Below, in pieces: positions 1-8,391 of a DNA stretch of 64,000 bases; position 1 is the stretch's first letter, and every line of letters starts with the position of its first letter. The DNA lies in assembly GCF_001275385.1 (NCBI RefSeq), contig NZ_LGIW01000015.1:620001-684000 (forward strand), read 5' to 3'. A program made the position numbers and the translations under genes. Below the pieces are notes generated by a model. It had not been told where the DNA came from, made no database searches, and saw only the letters and a list, made by a program, of their open reading frames with translations. The DNA is from Exiguobacterium sp. BMC-KP. Lineage in GTDB: Bacteria; Bacillota; Bacilli; Exiguobacteriales; Exiguobacteriaceae.

Positions 1-1
1 G

Positions 2-1123
2 ACGATTCAAGAACTCGCAGTCGTCCGTCCGGTGCGTTTCCTCGGAGAAGCTGGATTCCCGGAAAACGGTGATACGTCGAAGGGTGTCAAAAAAGAAGTC
101 GGAACAGGGCCTTGGATGCTTGACGAGTACAAACCGGATCAGTACGCAACGTTTAAGGTCAACAAGAACTACTGGGGACCGAAGCCGAACGTCGATCACA
201 TTAAAGTCGACATTATCCCGGATGCGGAGACACGTGTCTTAGCACTCGAAAAAGGACAGGTCGATCTGATTTACGGGGAAGGGGCGATCAGCATCGATGC
301 CTTCAACCAGTTGAAGACGGATAAGTCGTACAAAACGCAGATGTCTGAACCAGTCGCGACGCGTCTCCTCGTCTTGAACACGAAAAATAAACGTCTGTCT
401 GACGAACGCGTCCGCCAGGCGCTTCAGCACGGGTTTGATAAAGCCGCACTCGTCGAAGGCATCACGTCAGGACTAGAATCCCCGGCTGATTACCTTCTGC
501 CACCAAACATGCCGTACACATCGAACTTGAAAGTGCAGCAACGGGATTATGACGTCAAGGAAGCAAACCGTCTCCTTGATGAAGCAGGCTGGAAACTGCC
601 GAAAGGTGAAAAAGTCCGCGATAAAGACGGTCAACCGTTGCAAATCGGAATGATGTATGACGCAGCCGAACAGGTCCAAAAAGCGATGGCGGAGACACTG
701 CAGTCTGAGTGGTCAAAAATCGGTGTCGAGCTGAAGACAGAAGCCGTCGAATTGCCGGATCAAGTCCAGCGCTTCAAGGATAATCGGTTTGATATCAACT
801 TCTACAGTAACTTCGGTGCACCGTATGATCCACATACGTTCGTGAACCTGATTGATACGGATGGCTTCGGCTTCAAGGAAGCGATTTCGGCTTATCCGAA
901 TAAAGAACAACTCTTGCAAGAGATCAAAGATGTCTTGAAGACGACTGACGAAACGAAGCGTCAGAAGATGTACGCTGACATTCTGCCATCGCTCCAAGAT
1001 CAAGGGGCGTTGATTCCCATCTCGTACTTGAAGAAGATGGCGATCTATCAATCGGACGTGACAAACTTCCAGTTCCCGACGAACCGGGACGAAAGTCCAT
1101 TTGCTCGGATCGGCATCAACTAA
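2..1123 (+). CDS. nikA: Nickel-type ABC transporter substrate-binding protein, 5'-truncated by window edge
   Basis: The reading frame is open from base 2, so the true start lies outside the window; about 373 residues of the C-terminal part remain of a protein usually near 530. It matches the SBP_bac_5 family (oligopeptide/nickel-binding lipoproteins): it keeps the family segments GTGPWML, NKNYWG and ALEKGQVDLIYGEGAI. In the family this extracytoplasmic lipoprotein captures Ni2+ (often as a histidine or metallophore chelate) and hands it to the permease. The downstream nikBCDE genes, 12 bp away with an AGGAGG site, support the nickel/cobalt assignment; a dipeptide ligand cannot be excluded without the N-terminal half. 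Confidence 0.85.
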   Translation, partial: TIQELAVVRPVRFLGEAGFPENGDTSKGVKKEVGTGPWMLDEYKPDQYATFKVNKNYWGPKPNVDHIKVDIIPDAETRVLALEKGQVDLIYGEGAISIDAFNQLKTDKSYKTQMSEPVATRLLVLNTKNKRLSDERVRQALQHGFDKAALVEGITSGLESPADYLLPPNMPYTSNLKVQQRDYDVKEANRLLDEAGWKLPKGEKVRDKDGQPLQIGMMYDAAEQVQKAMAETLQSEWSKIGVELKTEAVELPDQVQRFKDNRFDINFYSNFGAPYDPHTFVNLIDTDGFGFKEAISAYPNKEQLLQEIKDVLKTTDETKRQKMYADILPSLQDQGALIPISYLKKMAIYQSDVTNFQFPTNRDESPFARIGIN

Positions 1124-1135
1124 AGGAGGGATGAC

Positions 1136-2077
1136 ATGGGGGTCTTCCTCGTCAAACGTATATTATCCGTCATCCCGATCTTGTTACTTGCCGTCTTGAT
1201 TCTGACGGGGCTGATTCATCTGTCACCGGTTGATCCGGCAGAGGCCTATCTATCTGCTGCTCATATCCAACCGACGGATGAACTACTCGCTGCCAAACGA
1301 GCAGAATTCGGACTCGATCAACCGTTCTATCAACAATACTTCGATGCCGTCATCCGCTTGGCGCAGCTCGATTTCGGAACATCGTATCTTTCCGGCAAAC
1401 CGGTCTTAGAAGATGTCTTGCTCCGCTTACCGCCAACGGTCGAGCTGGCAGTGACGAGTCTACTGCTCGCACTCGTCATCAGTATCCCGCTCGGGTTCCT
1501 TGCCGGGATCAAGAAGAATGGATTCTTCGATCATCTCAGTCGGGCAATTGCCTTCATCGGGGCTTCGATTCCGTCGTTTTGGCTCGGGTATCTGTTCATC
1601 TTCTTCTTTGCTGTCCAGCTGGATTGGTTTCCGGTCGGTGGGACGGGAAGTGTGATGCACTTGATCTTACCGGCATTGACACTCGCGTTTCCGTTGATTT
1701 CGCTGTATACACGATTGCTTCGTGGCAGTGTGATTGAAGCGTTGAACGAACCGTATGTCTTATTCGCCCGGACACGTGGACTGAAGGAAGGACGCATTCT
1801 TGGTAAACACGTCCTTCGGATGGCAATCCCACCGATGATTACAGGTCTCGGGATGAACCTCGGGAAGTTACTGACGGGCACGATCATCGTCGAGACCGTT
1901 TTCTCTTGGCCGGGCTTCGGTCGTTACTTCATTGAAGCGATCTTTGATCGGGATATGCCGGTCATTCAAGGGTATGTCTTTCTCGCGGCCCTCGTCTTCA
2001 TTGGTAGTAGTTTGCTCGTCGATATCATCCAAGCTGTACTCGATCCACGACTAGCGAAAAAAGGAGGAACGGTATGA
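1136..2077 (+). CDS. nikB: Nickel-type ABC transporter permease NikB
   Basis: This 313-residue inner membrane permease of the DppB/NikB type has an N-terminal helix (residues 8-28), the family signature DQPFYQQYF before the first core segment, and five further membrane segments. The cytoplasmic EAA loop that docks on the ATPase lies around residues 205-230 (LFARTRGLKEGRILGKH). AGGAGG sits 6 bp before the ATG. It overlaps nikC by 4 bp (ATGA), indicating translational coupling. It forms the heterodimeric channel with NikC. Substrate (Ni2+/Co2+, possibly chelated) is inferred from the five-gene order. Confidence 0.88.
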   Translation: MGVFLVKRILSVIPILLLAVLILTGLIHLSPVDPAEAYLSAAHIQPTDELLAAKRAEFGLDQPFYQQYFDAVIRLAQLDFGTSYLSGKPVLEDVLLRLPPTVELAVTSLLLALVISIPLGFLAGIKKNGFFDHLSRAIAFIGASIPSFWLGYLFIFFFAVQLDWFPVGGTGSVMHLILPALTLAFPLISLYTRLLRGSVIEALNEPYVLFARTRGLKEGRILGKHVLRMAIPPMITGLGMNLGKLLTGTIIVETVFSWPGFGRYFIEAIFDRDMPVIQGYVFLAALVFIGSSLLVDIIQAVLDPRLAKKGGTV

Positions 2078-2919
2078 ATACACCACTTCCGGCAACGATG
2101 ATTCGGTCGCGGTATACACCGCTTCTCTATCTTTGTGCAGTCGTCTTGATTGGGGTAGCAGGCATTGCCTTGTTTGCCCCGTGGATTGCGCCACATGATC
2201 CAAATCTCGTAGATTTGACGCAAAAACTACACGGACCGTCGTCTGCTTATCCGCTTGGCACTGACCAGCTCGGTCGTTGTCTCTTGTCTCGCTTGATTTA
2301 CGGCGCACGGATTTCACTTGGTTGTGCCGTACTGATTTTCATCGCCTCACTTGCGATTGGATTGTTCGTCGGGACACTTGCCGGTTATCGCGGTGGCTGG
2401 GTCGACCAACTCTTGATGCGTCTGTGTGATGGCGTGATGGCATTCCCGAGTCTGATTCTCGTCCTCGGTCTCGTCGGTATTTTCGGTCCAGGACTCAAGC
2501 AGGTCATCATCGCCTTGATGCTCGTCCAGTGGGTCTATTACGCGCGAATGTTCCGCGGAATGGTCATGACGCTGAAAACGGAAGCATTCATCGCCGCTGC
2601 TCGCGTCAACGGTTCGTCTTCATGGAAGATCATCCGGACACACATCTTGCCGAATATCTTACCGCCGCTACTTGTCATCGGGACGCTTGAAATGGGTTGG
2701 GCGATCATGGATATCTCAGCGATGTCGTTCCTTGGTCTTGGTGTCCAGTCGCCGACTGCCGAATGGGGAGCGATGATTCACGAAGGAAAATCCTATATCC
2801 GAACAAACCCGGAACTGATGATTTATCCGGGACTTGCGATCATGCTCGTCATTATCAGCTTTAACGTATTAGGAGAACAGTTATCCGAACGATTTGGTGT
2901 TTCAAAAACGATGAAATGA
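2074..2919 (+). CDS. nikC: Nickel-type ABC transporter permease NikC
   Basis: This 281-residue second permease subunit is of the DppC/NikC type. It has an N-terminal helix (about residues 17-37), then the OppC-like motif HPLGTDQLGR in the variant YPLGTDQLGRC, followed by five membrane segments. The EAA loop lies near residues 170-195 (AAARVNGSSSWKIIRTHILP). The start overlaps the nikB stop and is preceded by AAAGGAGG. It pairs with NikB and is energised by NikD and NikE. Confidence 0.88.
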   Translation: MNTPLPATMIRSRYTPLLYLCAVVLIGVAGIALFAPWIAPHDPNLVDLTQKLHGPSSAYPLGTDQLGRCLLSRLIYGARISLGCAVLIFIASLAIGLFVGTLAGYRGGWVDQLLMRLCDGVMAFPSLILVLGLVGIFGPGLKQVIIALMLVQWVYYARMFRGMVMTLKTEAFIAAARVNGSSSWKIIRTHILPNILPPLLVIGTLEMGWAIMDISAMSFLGLGVQSPTAEWGAMIHEGKSYIRTNPELMIYPGLAIMLVIISFNVLGEQLSERFGVSKTMK

Positions 2920-3722
2920 GAGGAGGTGCCCGTATCGAACCGATATTAGCAGTTGATGGTCTGACCGTCCGTACGAAACAACAGGTGACGTTGATTGAAG
3001 AGGTATCTTTCTCGATCCACGCTGGACAGATTCTCGGTCTCGTCGGTGAGAGTGGTTGTGGGAAGACGGTGACGAGCCTCGCTTTATTGCGTCTGCTTAA
3101 TCCGCAGACAACGCAGGTGACCGGTGATATCACACTGAATGGAAAATCCATTCAATCTTTATCGGAACGCGCTGTTCGGACGATTCGTGGCGGTGAGATT
3201 GCTTTCATCATGCAAAATCCGATGAGCGCGTTTACGCCGGTCTATACGATTGGGCACCAGATGATTGAAACGATTCAGACGCACGCGCGTTGTTCAAAGC
3301 GTGAAGCGAAACAACAGGCAATGACGGCACTCGAAGAAGTCAACTTGACGGATCCCGCTCGAGTGCTCAAAGCCTATCCATTTGAACTGAGTGGTGGGAT
3401 GTTGCAACGGGTCATGATTGCCTTAGCCGTTGCGCTCCGTCCGAGCATCCTGATTGCCGACGAACCGACGACGGCGCTCGACGTCTTCAATCAAAAGACG
3501 GTTCTTGAGTTACTCGAACGGATGCGGGCGACTTATGAAACAGCAATCTTACTGATTTCGCACGATCTCGGTGTGATCGCTGAACTCGCAGACGATGTCC
3601 TCGTCATGCAACAAGGTCGGATCGTCGAACAAGCAGACGTCTTTGAGTTGTTTGATTGTCCGCAGCATCCCTATACGCAGTCACTTCTCGCACAGCATAT
3701 CGGAAGGGAGGCGTTCGGATGA
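2916..3722 (+). CDS. nikD: Nickel-type ABC transporter ATP-binding protein NikD
   Basis: This is a 268-residue ABC ATPase with Walker A GESGCGKT (residues 44-51), signature LSGGMLQR (near 157), Walker B ILIADEPTTALD and the H-loop ISHDLG. It energises import together with NikE. The annotated ATG overlaps the nikC stop (ATGA) but has no good Shine-Dalgarno before it; instead AGGAGG lies inside the reading frame at 2921-2926, 7 bp before an in-frame ATC at 2934. Either coupling supports the ATG or a rare ATC start is used. The last bases overlap nikE by 4 bp. Confidence 0.88.
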   Translation: MRGGARIEPILAVDGLTVRTKQQVTLIEEVSFSIHAGQILGLVGESGCGKTVTSLALLRLLNPQTTQVTGDITLNGKSIQSLSERAVRTIRGGEIAFIMQNPMSAFTPVYTIGHQMIETIQTHARCSKREAKQQAMTALEEVNLTDPARVLKAYPFELSGGMLQRVMIALAVALRPSILIADEPTTALDVFNQKTVLELLERMRATYETAILLISHDLGVIAELADDVLVMQQGRIVEQADVFELFDCPQHPYTQSLLAQHIGREAFG

Positions 3723-4516
3723 GTCTCTTGCAGATTGATCACGTCTCACACGTCTACAAACGGCGGTTTCGACCAGCACAGACCGTCTTGCAGGATGTCT
3801 CGTTGACGCTTGAAGCCGGACAATGTCTCGGACTACTCGGGTCGAGTGGTGCCGGGAAAAGTACGCTCGGACGATTGTTGCTCGGACTTGAACGTCCTTC
3901 AAGCGGAACGATTTGGTTCAACGGTGTTGATCGCTACGCGACAAAACGTCCCTTTCAAGGTGATGTCCAAGTCGTCTTCCAGGACTCGTTTGCAGCCGTC
4001 AATCCGAAGCTGACGGCGGCTACCATCATTGCGGAACCGCTTGATAACTTCATTCGTTTAAAGGGAGAAGCGCGGCAACAGCGTCTCGTCACGCTCATCG
4101 AACAGGTCGGTCTCAAAGCAGCAGATTTAACGAAGTATCCGTCACAGTTCAGTGGCGGACAACTTCAACGGATTGCGATCGCACGGGCGATTGCTGCTGA
4201 ACCACGACTAATCGTCCTAGACGAAGCGGTCAGCAGCCTCGATATGGTCAACAAACGGTTGATTCTCGAGTTACTAGCTGATTTAAAGCGAAAACATGGC
4301 TTAACATATGTCTTCATCACGCATGATATCAAAGCCGCCGAACAACTTTGCGACAGCTTTGCGATCTTAGAGCAAGGACGCCTCGTCGGACATTACCCGA
4401 ATTTAGCAGCGTTCGATGCTGCGACGGATCCTGCCGTCGAACGGATGCGCCAAGCAAAGCTTGCCATGCATCCAAGACAACGAACGATTCGCCAAGCACA
4501 ACCAAACAAAGGATAA
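3719..4516 (+). CDS. nikE: Nickel-type ABC transporter ATP-binding protein NikE
   Basis: This is a 265-residue ABC ATPase, the partner of NikD. Walker A is GSSGAGKST (residues 41-49), the signature is FSGGQLQR, and Walker B is LIVLDEAVSSLD, where the usual DEP is DEA as is typical of NikE/DppF proteins. The ATG at 3719 was chosen because GGGAGG lies 8 bp upstream and the ATGA overlap with nikD fits the operon style; an in-frame ATG 63 bp further upstream would run into nikD. An intrinsic terminator overlaps the stop codon, so the operon ends here. Confidence 0.88.
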   Translation: MSLLQIDHVSHVYKRRFRPAQTVLQDVSLTLEAGQCLGLLGSSGAGKSTLGRLLLGLERPSSGTIWFNGVDRYATKRPFQGDVQVVFQDSFAAVNPKLTAATIIAEPLDNFIRLKGEARQQRLVTLIEQVGLKAADLTKYPSQFSGGQLQRIAIARAIAAEPRLIVLDEAVSSLDMVNKRLILELLADLKRKHGLTYVFITHDIKAAEQLCDSFAILEQGRLVGHYPNLAAFDAATDPAVERMRQAKLAMHPRQRTIRQAQPNKG

Positions 4517-4547
4517 CGGACTGCTGAACGGCTCCGTTATCCTTTTT
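4511..4547 (+). terminator. Rho-independent terminator of the nik operon
   Basis: A perfect 10-bp stem GGATAACGGA/TCCGTTATCC with a 12-nt loop is followed by TTTTT. It overlaps the nikE stop codon. Confidence 0.9.
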
Positions 4548-4563
4548 GTGTTGTAGTAGTGGA

Positions 4564-5334
4564 TCAATAATCCGTTTTTCGGAACCGAAGGACCGACCAG
4601 CCAAGTGTTAGGGCAATCCAAACGAGACAAAAAGTGACATCGATCAGGTGAGACGAAGAAAATAACGACGCAGTTGAGTGTGCCGACAGAAGCGCACCGG
4701 GCGTGAAAAATAGAACGTCTGGCAATAGCGAAGGAAGTGCGACGAGTAGTAAGGAGACGACGAGCGTCAGGATGCCGATCGGCACGGCACGTTGTAAATA
4801 GGTGCTGATCAATAGCGTCAGACTGACGACGAATAATGTCCAAAGACTAAAGTCGCTGATGATGCGTAGCGCAAGTATCGGTGAGAGGGATCCGAACCAG
4901 TAAACGGTCAGACCATAAGACGTAGTTGCTCCAATCAGAATACCGAATAAACTGATCATACTGTGGCTGAACCATTTCGATAGGAGGTAAACCTTTCGCG
5001 AGACGGGTCGTGTCAAAATGAAATCTTGCATGCCGGTTTGTCGGTCTGACGCGAGCAATCCCATGAAGCTCATGATCAGGACGATCAATCCGAGTTGATT
5101 GAACTGCCCTTGGATCGTTGTGCTGAAGACGTCAAGCGGTTGCGGGGCAGAACGATTCGGATCAACGATGATTCCGTCCGCGTTTCCGACGTGTTCGAGT
5201 AAGACATCCATGTACATCAACAGCAACGGTTGCGTCACGCCGAGGGCAATGAAGAAAAGCGGCAACCAGACGATCTTCCATTCCTTCCACGCTTCCAGCC
5301 ACTCGGTCAGCGTCAACGTATAAAACGTCCTCAT
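4564..5334 (-). CDS. ABC-2 type transporter permease (YxlG-like)
   Basis: This 256-residue protein has six predicted membrane segments and the ABC-2 core motif DRQTGMQDFILTRPVSR between segments 2 and 3, where membrane-exporter permeases contact their ATPase. The start ATG overlaps the upstream ATPase stop (ATGA), so I take 5334 and not the longer in-frame extension. It is the last gene of a three-gene operon (PLDc_N protein, ATPase, permease) that resembles yxlE-yxlF-yxlG of the Bacillus sigY operon. Substrate unknown; the family includes antibiotic, bacteriocin and lipid exporters. Confidence 0.82.
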   Translation of the reverse strand: MRTFYTLTLTEWLEAWKEWKIVWLPLFFIALGVTQPLLLMYMDVLLEHVGNADGIIVDPNRSAPQPLDVFSTTIQGQFNQLGLIVLIMSFMGLLASDRQTGMQDFILTRPVSRKVYLLSKWFSHSMISLFGILIGATTSYGLTVYWFGSLSPILALRIISDFSLWTLFVVSLTLLISTYLQRAVPIGILTLVVSLLLVALPSLLPDVLFFTPGALLSAHSTASLFSSSHLIDVTFCLVWIALTLGWSVLRFRKTDY

Positions 5335-6215
5335 ACGTCCGCCACCATGTCGAGAAAACGCTCCTCGAGTCCGATCGGTTGATAGGCAATCGAAGCAATC
5401 GACCACCCTTCGGCAATCAAGGTCGTAGCTATTTGCGAAAGGTCAAGCGGATGCTGTGAGGAGAACTGATAGTCGCACGGGTTAATTCGATCCATCTGTA
5501 TCTTTGGAAAAACAGTAGTCGAAAGGGGTGGGGCAGGTGTGAGCGTCTCGACTTGAATCTGGTACGGATTGACATCGGGTTGATGCGCGAGCGGACCCAG
5601 CAACCGACCGTGTTTGATGACTAAAAAACGGTCGCAACACATCTTCGCGTCTTCTAAGAGATGCGTCGAGACGATAATCGTCATCCGTTTTTTTAAACGA
5701 AGAATCAACTGGTTGATGTCATGTCGACCGCTTGGATCGAGTGCGGAAGCGGGTTCGTCTAAAATCAATAACGTTGGTTCATGTAAGATCGCTTGGGCGA
5801 TTCCGAGGCGTTGGCGCATACCGCCGGATAAGCGTTCAATCACTTCTGTTTGTTGGTCGCCTAATCCGACTTCTTGTAAGACAATTTGAATCCGCTCGGT
5901 TAGCGTTGCGCGATCAAGACCAGACAAACTTCCAAAAAAGCGCAGTGACTGTTCGCACGTCATCCAAGGCTTGAAATCAGTCTGTTGCGATAAGTAGCCG
6001 ATGACCTGTTTTTGTTGTCGGATCGGGCGATCATACATCGTGATCGAACCAGGGTCACTCTCGATGATTCCACTGAGGCATTTCAGGAGTGTCGTTTTTC
6101 CGGCACCATTTGGACCAATCAGACCGAGGCATTCATGTTCGTGAATCGTAAAGGAAATATCGTCTAGGATAAGACGGCGTTGAAGTGAAAGCTTGAGATG
6201 CGAAATCTGGATCAT
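5331..6215 (-). CDS. ABC transporter ATP-binding protein (YxlF-like)
   Basis: This 294-residue ATPase has Walker A GPNGAGKTT (residues 34-42), signature LSGGMRQR (about 130), Walker B LLILDEPASALDP and H-loop STHLLED. The C-terminal 80 residues are the accessory region usual in drug/bacteriocin exporters (CcmA/DrrA type). The start at 6215 is preceded by GGAGG at 8 bp and overlaps the stop of the PLDc_N gene by 4 bp. It partners the downstream permease. What it exports cannot be told from sequence. Confidence 0.85.
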   Translation of the reverse strand: MIQISHLKLSLQRRLILDDISFTIHEHECLGLIGPNGAGKTTLLKCLSGIIESDPGSITMYDRPIRQQKQVIGYLSQQTDFKPWMTCEQSLRFFGSLSGLDRATLTERIQIVLQEVGLGDQQTEVIERLSGGMRQRLGIAQAILHEPTLLILDEPASALDPSGRHDINQLILRLKKRMTIIVSTHLLEDAKMCCDRFLVIKHGRLLGPLAHQPDVNPYQIQVETLTPAPPLSTTVFPKIQMDRINPCDYQFSSQHPLDLSQIATTLIAEGWSIASIAYQPIGLEERFLDMVADV

Positions 6216-6439
6216 GCGGTCATCCTCCTTCCGAGGATAAAGTAAAGAATCGAGCCGATCGGCTGGACGAGGAGAATAATCAATAACCATGTAGTCGGTG
6301 TGGCGATTCGGTCCTTGCGTCTGAACCAATCGATGCAGGCGCAGCTGAGCAATACCAAGTTGATGGAGATGTAAATCAGTAACAACGGTAAAAATCGTTC
6401 CAAGTCGATTTGTGATAAGGCAGAGAAATCTGTATTCAT
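6212..6439 (-). CDS. PLDc_N domain membrane protein (YxlE-like)
   Basis: This 75-residue protein has two membrane helices (about residues 17-36 and 48-68) and the PLDc_N signature WLLIILLVQPIGSILYFILG. The domain occurs at the N terminus of cardiolipin synthases and alone in small proteins such as Bacillus YxlE, reported as a negative regulator of SigY. Here it leads an ABC exporter operon like yxlEFG, but no sigma factor gene is adjacent. AAGGAGG lies 7 bp before the ATG. Its role as an accessory or sensor of the exporter is inference. Confidence 0.8.
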   Translation of the reverse strand: MNTDFSALSQIDLERFLPLLLIYISINLVLLSCACIDWFRRKDRIATPTTWLLIILLVQPIGSILYFILGRRMTA

Positions 6440-6462
6440 GAAAAACCCTCCTTTTCTATTAC

Positions 6463-6492
6463 CATTATCAATAATGAAAATAGAAAAGTCAA
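6463..6492 (-). promoter_or_regulatory. Sigma-A promoter with overlapping palindrome for the yxlEFG-like operon
   Basis: On the reverse strand TTGACT (6492-6487), a 17-bp spacer and GATAAT (6469-6464) form a near-consensus promoter. The palindrome CATTATTGATAATG (6476-6463) overlaps the -10 box and could be a repressor site. Confidence 0.7.
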
Positions 6493-6624
6493 TGTTTGAA
6501 ATGAATCAACGCTAGTTCGCAATCAATGAAAGCTATGATAAACTTCTATTATCAAAATTTTCCAAATAACGTATAGATTGATTAATTTGATTGAACGACA
6601 AATCATGATTCGGGGGAGCGCTAC

Positions 6625-6975
6625 ATGCAGATTTATCAATTCAAAAAAGAAGTTGGTAAGAAAATAACGAAGTTCGATTCGAACTTCGTGATGTCACGGA
6701 TCATGCAGACTGAGAAAGTGACGCATATCGGATGTATCCATTTAGAGAAGGATGGAGCGATCGGTTATCACCAAGCGGTCGTGCCGCAACTTCTGTTAAT
6801 TGTAGAGGGGAAAGGCGTTGTAAGAGGGGATGCGGATGAATTCATCAGCGTGCAGAGTGGTGAAGCCGTGTTTTGGAATCAAGGAGAGTGGCATGAAACG
6901 AAGACAGATACGGGGTTAACAGCAATCGTAATTGAAAGTGAAGAACTCGATACGTCAGCGCTCGTTTCCATATAA
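6625..6975 (+). CDS. Cupin-fold protein
   Basis: This 116-residue single-domain cupin has the strand pattern GAIGYHQAVVPQLLLIVEGKGVVRG followed by GEAVFWNQGEWHET, corresponding to cupin motifs 1 and 2, with His residues near 52 and 90 as possible metal ligands. GGGGGAG lies 8 bp before the ATG. No enzymatic role can be assigned; small stand-alone cupins often bind small ligands or metals. It is a single gene, convergent with the kinase-like gene beyond the repeat element. Confidence 0.7.
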   Translation: MQIYQFKKEVGKKITKFDSNFVMSRIMQTEKVTHIGCIHLEKDGAIGYHQAVVPQLLLIVEGKGVVRGDADEFISVQSGEAVFWNQGEWHETKTDTGLTAIVIESEELDTSALVSI

Positions 6976-6998
6976 CGAAACTAAGCACAATACATAAA

Positions 6999-7192
6999 GG
7001 GGCTGACTCAAAAAAGGACTCGTCTGTTCACGCCCTTTCCTCAGGCGAGACACAAGCCAGCTTTCCTGCTGCATTCAAGCAGGAAAGCGGGTCTTGTCTG
7101 TCTCTGACAGCGCAAAATGCGCTTTTTCCTGTAGGAGTGGCGTGTGGCGAGTAATTTTTTATCCTTGTAGAAGCTGACTTTTGAGTTTGCCC
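6999..7192. repeat. Interspersed repeat element with terminal inverted repeats (MITE/REP-like)
   Basis: A 194-bp non-coding element begins GGGGCTGACTCAAAA and ends with CTTTTGAGTTTGCCC, an imperfect terminal inverted repeat. Inside are a long imperfect hairpin around 7040-7105 (arms containing AGCTTTCCTGCT and AGCAGGAAAGC) and a second hairpin AGCGCA/TGCGCT followed by TTTTT near 7106-7128. The ends resemble the GGGGCTGACTCAAAA repeats that I recall from many Bacillota genomes. It sits between the 3' ends of two convergent genes and may act as a terminator. No target duplication is visible. Confidence 0.65.
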
Positions 7193-7198
7193 TTACTC

Positions 7199-8323
7199 TT
7201 ATTCAGTACACCATTTTTCTAATTCTTCGAGGCATAGGTTTAATCGAGCAGTTATCATTTCTCGATTCCCCATCTGTTGCGTTGTTTTCTGATAGAGATG
7301 AGGTTGCTGCAAAATCTCGTAGTGCTCATAGGCTTCTTGTAATAGCCATAATCTATACTCATCCATTAACCGGCGAGTTTGGGTCGTGAATGCGTCTCCA
7401 GCTACGTTAGAGAAGTACCCACTAATAAACCCGTCAGCGATTTCATTCAAAATACTACTTTTCTCTTCATAGGCATGTTTTATGTATCGTGGGGCATTTG
7501 AAAAGGCTGGTAACAGGAATTTGTAGCAAAAAACAAAGTAAGCTGCATATTTTAAATCAAAATCCAACTTTGGAAACGGATCGATGATTGCGATATGGTA
7601 CCCGGTTAAAATTAAATTTTCTGGTGTGACGTCTTGATTCACGAGAGCGATTTTTTGAATCTGAGTTCGTCTATTCTCAATCAAAGAACTGATATACGTA
7701 TCAACTTTTTCTTTATCAAAGTGAAGACCAGAATGAATGAGGGTACTTAAGGCGATTAAGATCTGATTATTTTCTTCCTGCCATAATGCATCAATGTTAT
7801 TAAAGTCGCTACCTCGTAACGTCTTCCCGTTCCAGTCTAATTCTCCGAAACCTTCCATAGATGTTTTATTGTTGTGTATACGATGATAAATTCGACCTAA
7901 TTGCTTACCGTAAGAACTCGCTTCATCCTTATGAAGTGATAATAAATCCGTTCCATGACCCATGAACGTTTCCACTGTAAACACGATATCGTCCTCGATG
8001 AAATACTGATAAAAGGTAGGACAAACATCTCGATTACTTTCGTTTACGTGTGAATAATACGCTTTCGTTGATTCATACTCTGTCGTTAACTCGATTTCAT
8101 CAATCGGTTGTAATTCTCCATACGCCTTGTTCTTTTTTATTCGAATCACAAGGTCTCGGGCATCTAGCCTCTCGATTTTATAAACCGTATGCCAAGCACC
8201 TTCGCCGATTCTTATTATCTGTTCTTCTTTTATGTACTCGAACTTCATTTTCGTAAACGTTCTGTTCAATGCCTCGATTACAATTCCATCAAGATCTTCT
8301 TGGGTCCGTTTCATATGTCCCAT
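7199..8323 (-). CDS. Aminoglycoside-phosphotransferase-like kinase
   Basis: This 374-residue protein has a protein-kinase-like fold of the APH type. The N-lobe glycine loop is RIGEGAWHTVYKI (residues 37-49) and a lysine-bearing strand is LVIRIKK. The catalytic loop is VNQDVTPENLIL, where the usual HGD is NQD with the catalytic Asp kept, and the metal-binding Asp is in IAIIDPFP. The family phosphorylates small alcohols such as antibiotics, homoserine or sugars; substrate here is unknown. The start at 8323 has GGGAG 5 bp upstream; an ATG nine bases further on is a close alternative. Confidence 0.72.
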   Translation of the reverse strand: MGHMKRTQEDLDGIVIEALNRTFTKMKFEYIKEEQIIRIGEGAWHTVYKIERLDARDLVIRIKKNKAYGELQPIDEIELTTEYESTKAYYSHVNESNRDVCPTFYQYFIEDDIVFTVETFMGHGTDLLSLHKDEASSYGKQLGRIYHRIHNNKTSMEGFGELDWNGKTLRGSDFNNIDALWQEENNQILIALSTLIHSGLHFDKEKVDTYISSLIENRRTQIQKIALVNQDVTPENLILTGYHIAIIDPFPKLDFDLKYAAYFVFCYKFLLPAFSNAPRYIKHAYEEKSSILNEIADGFISGYFSNVAGDAFTTQTRRLMDEYRLWLLQEAYEHYEILQQPHLYQKTTQQMGNREMITARLNLCLEELEKWCTE

Positions 8324-8391
8324 ATTCTCTCCCTATAAAAGTTGATTCGTCTAATTTTGATAAAGATACTCTCACTGAATACGGAGAGTGT

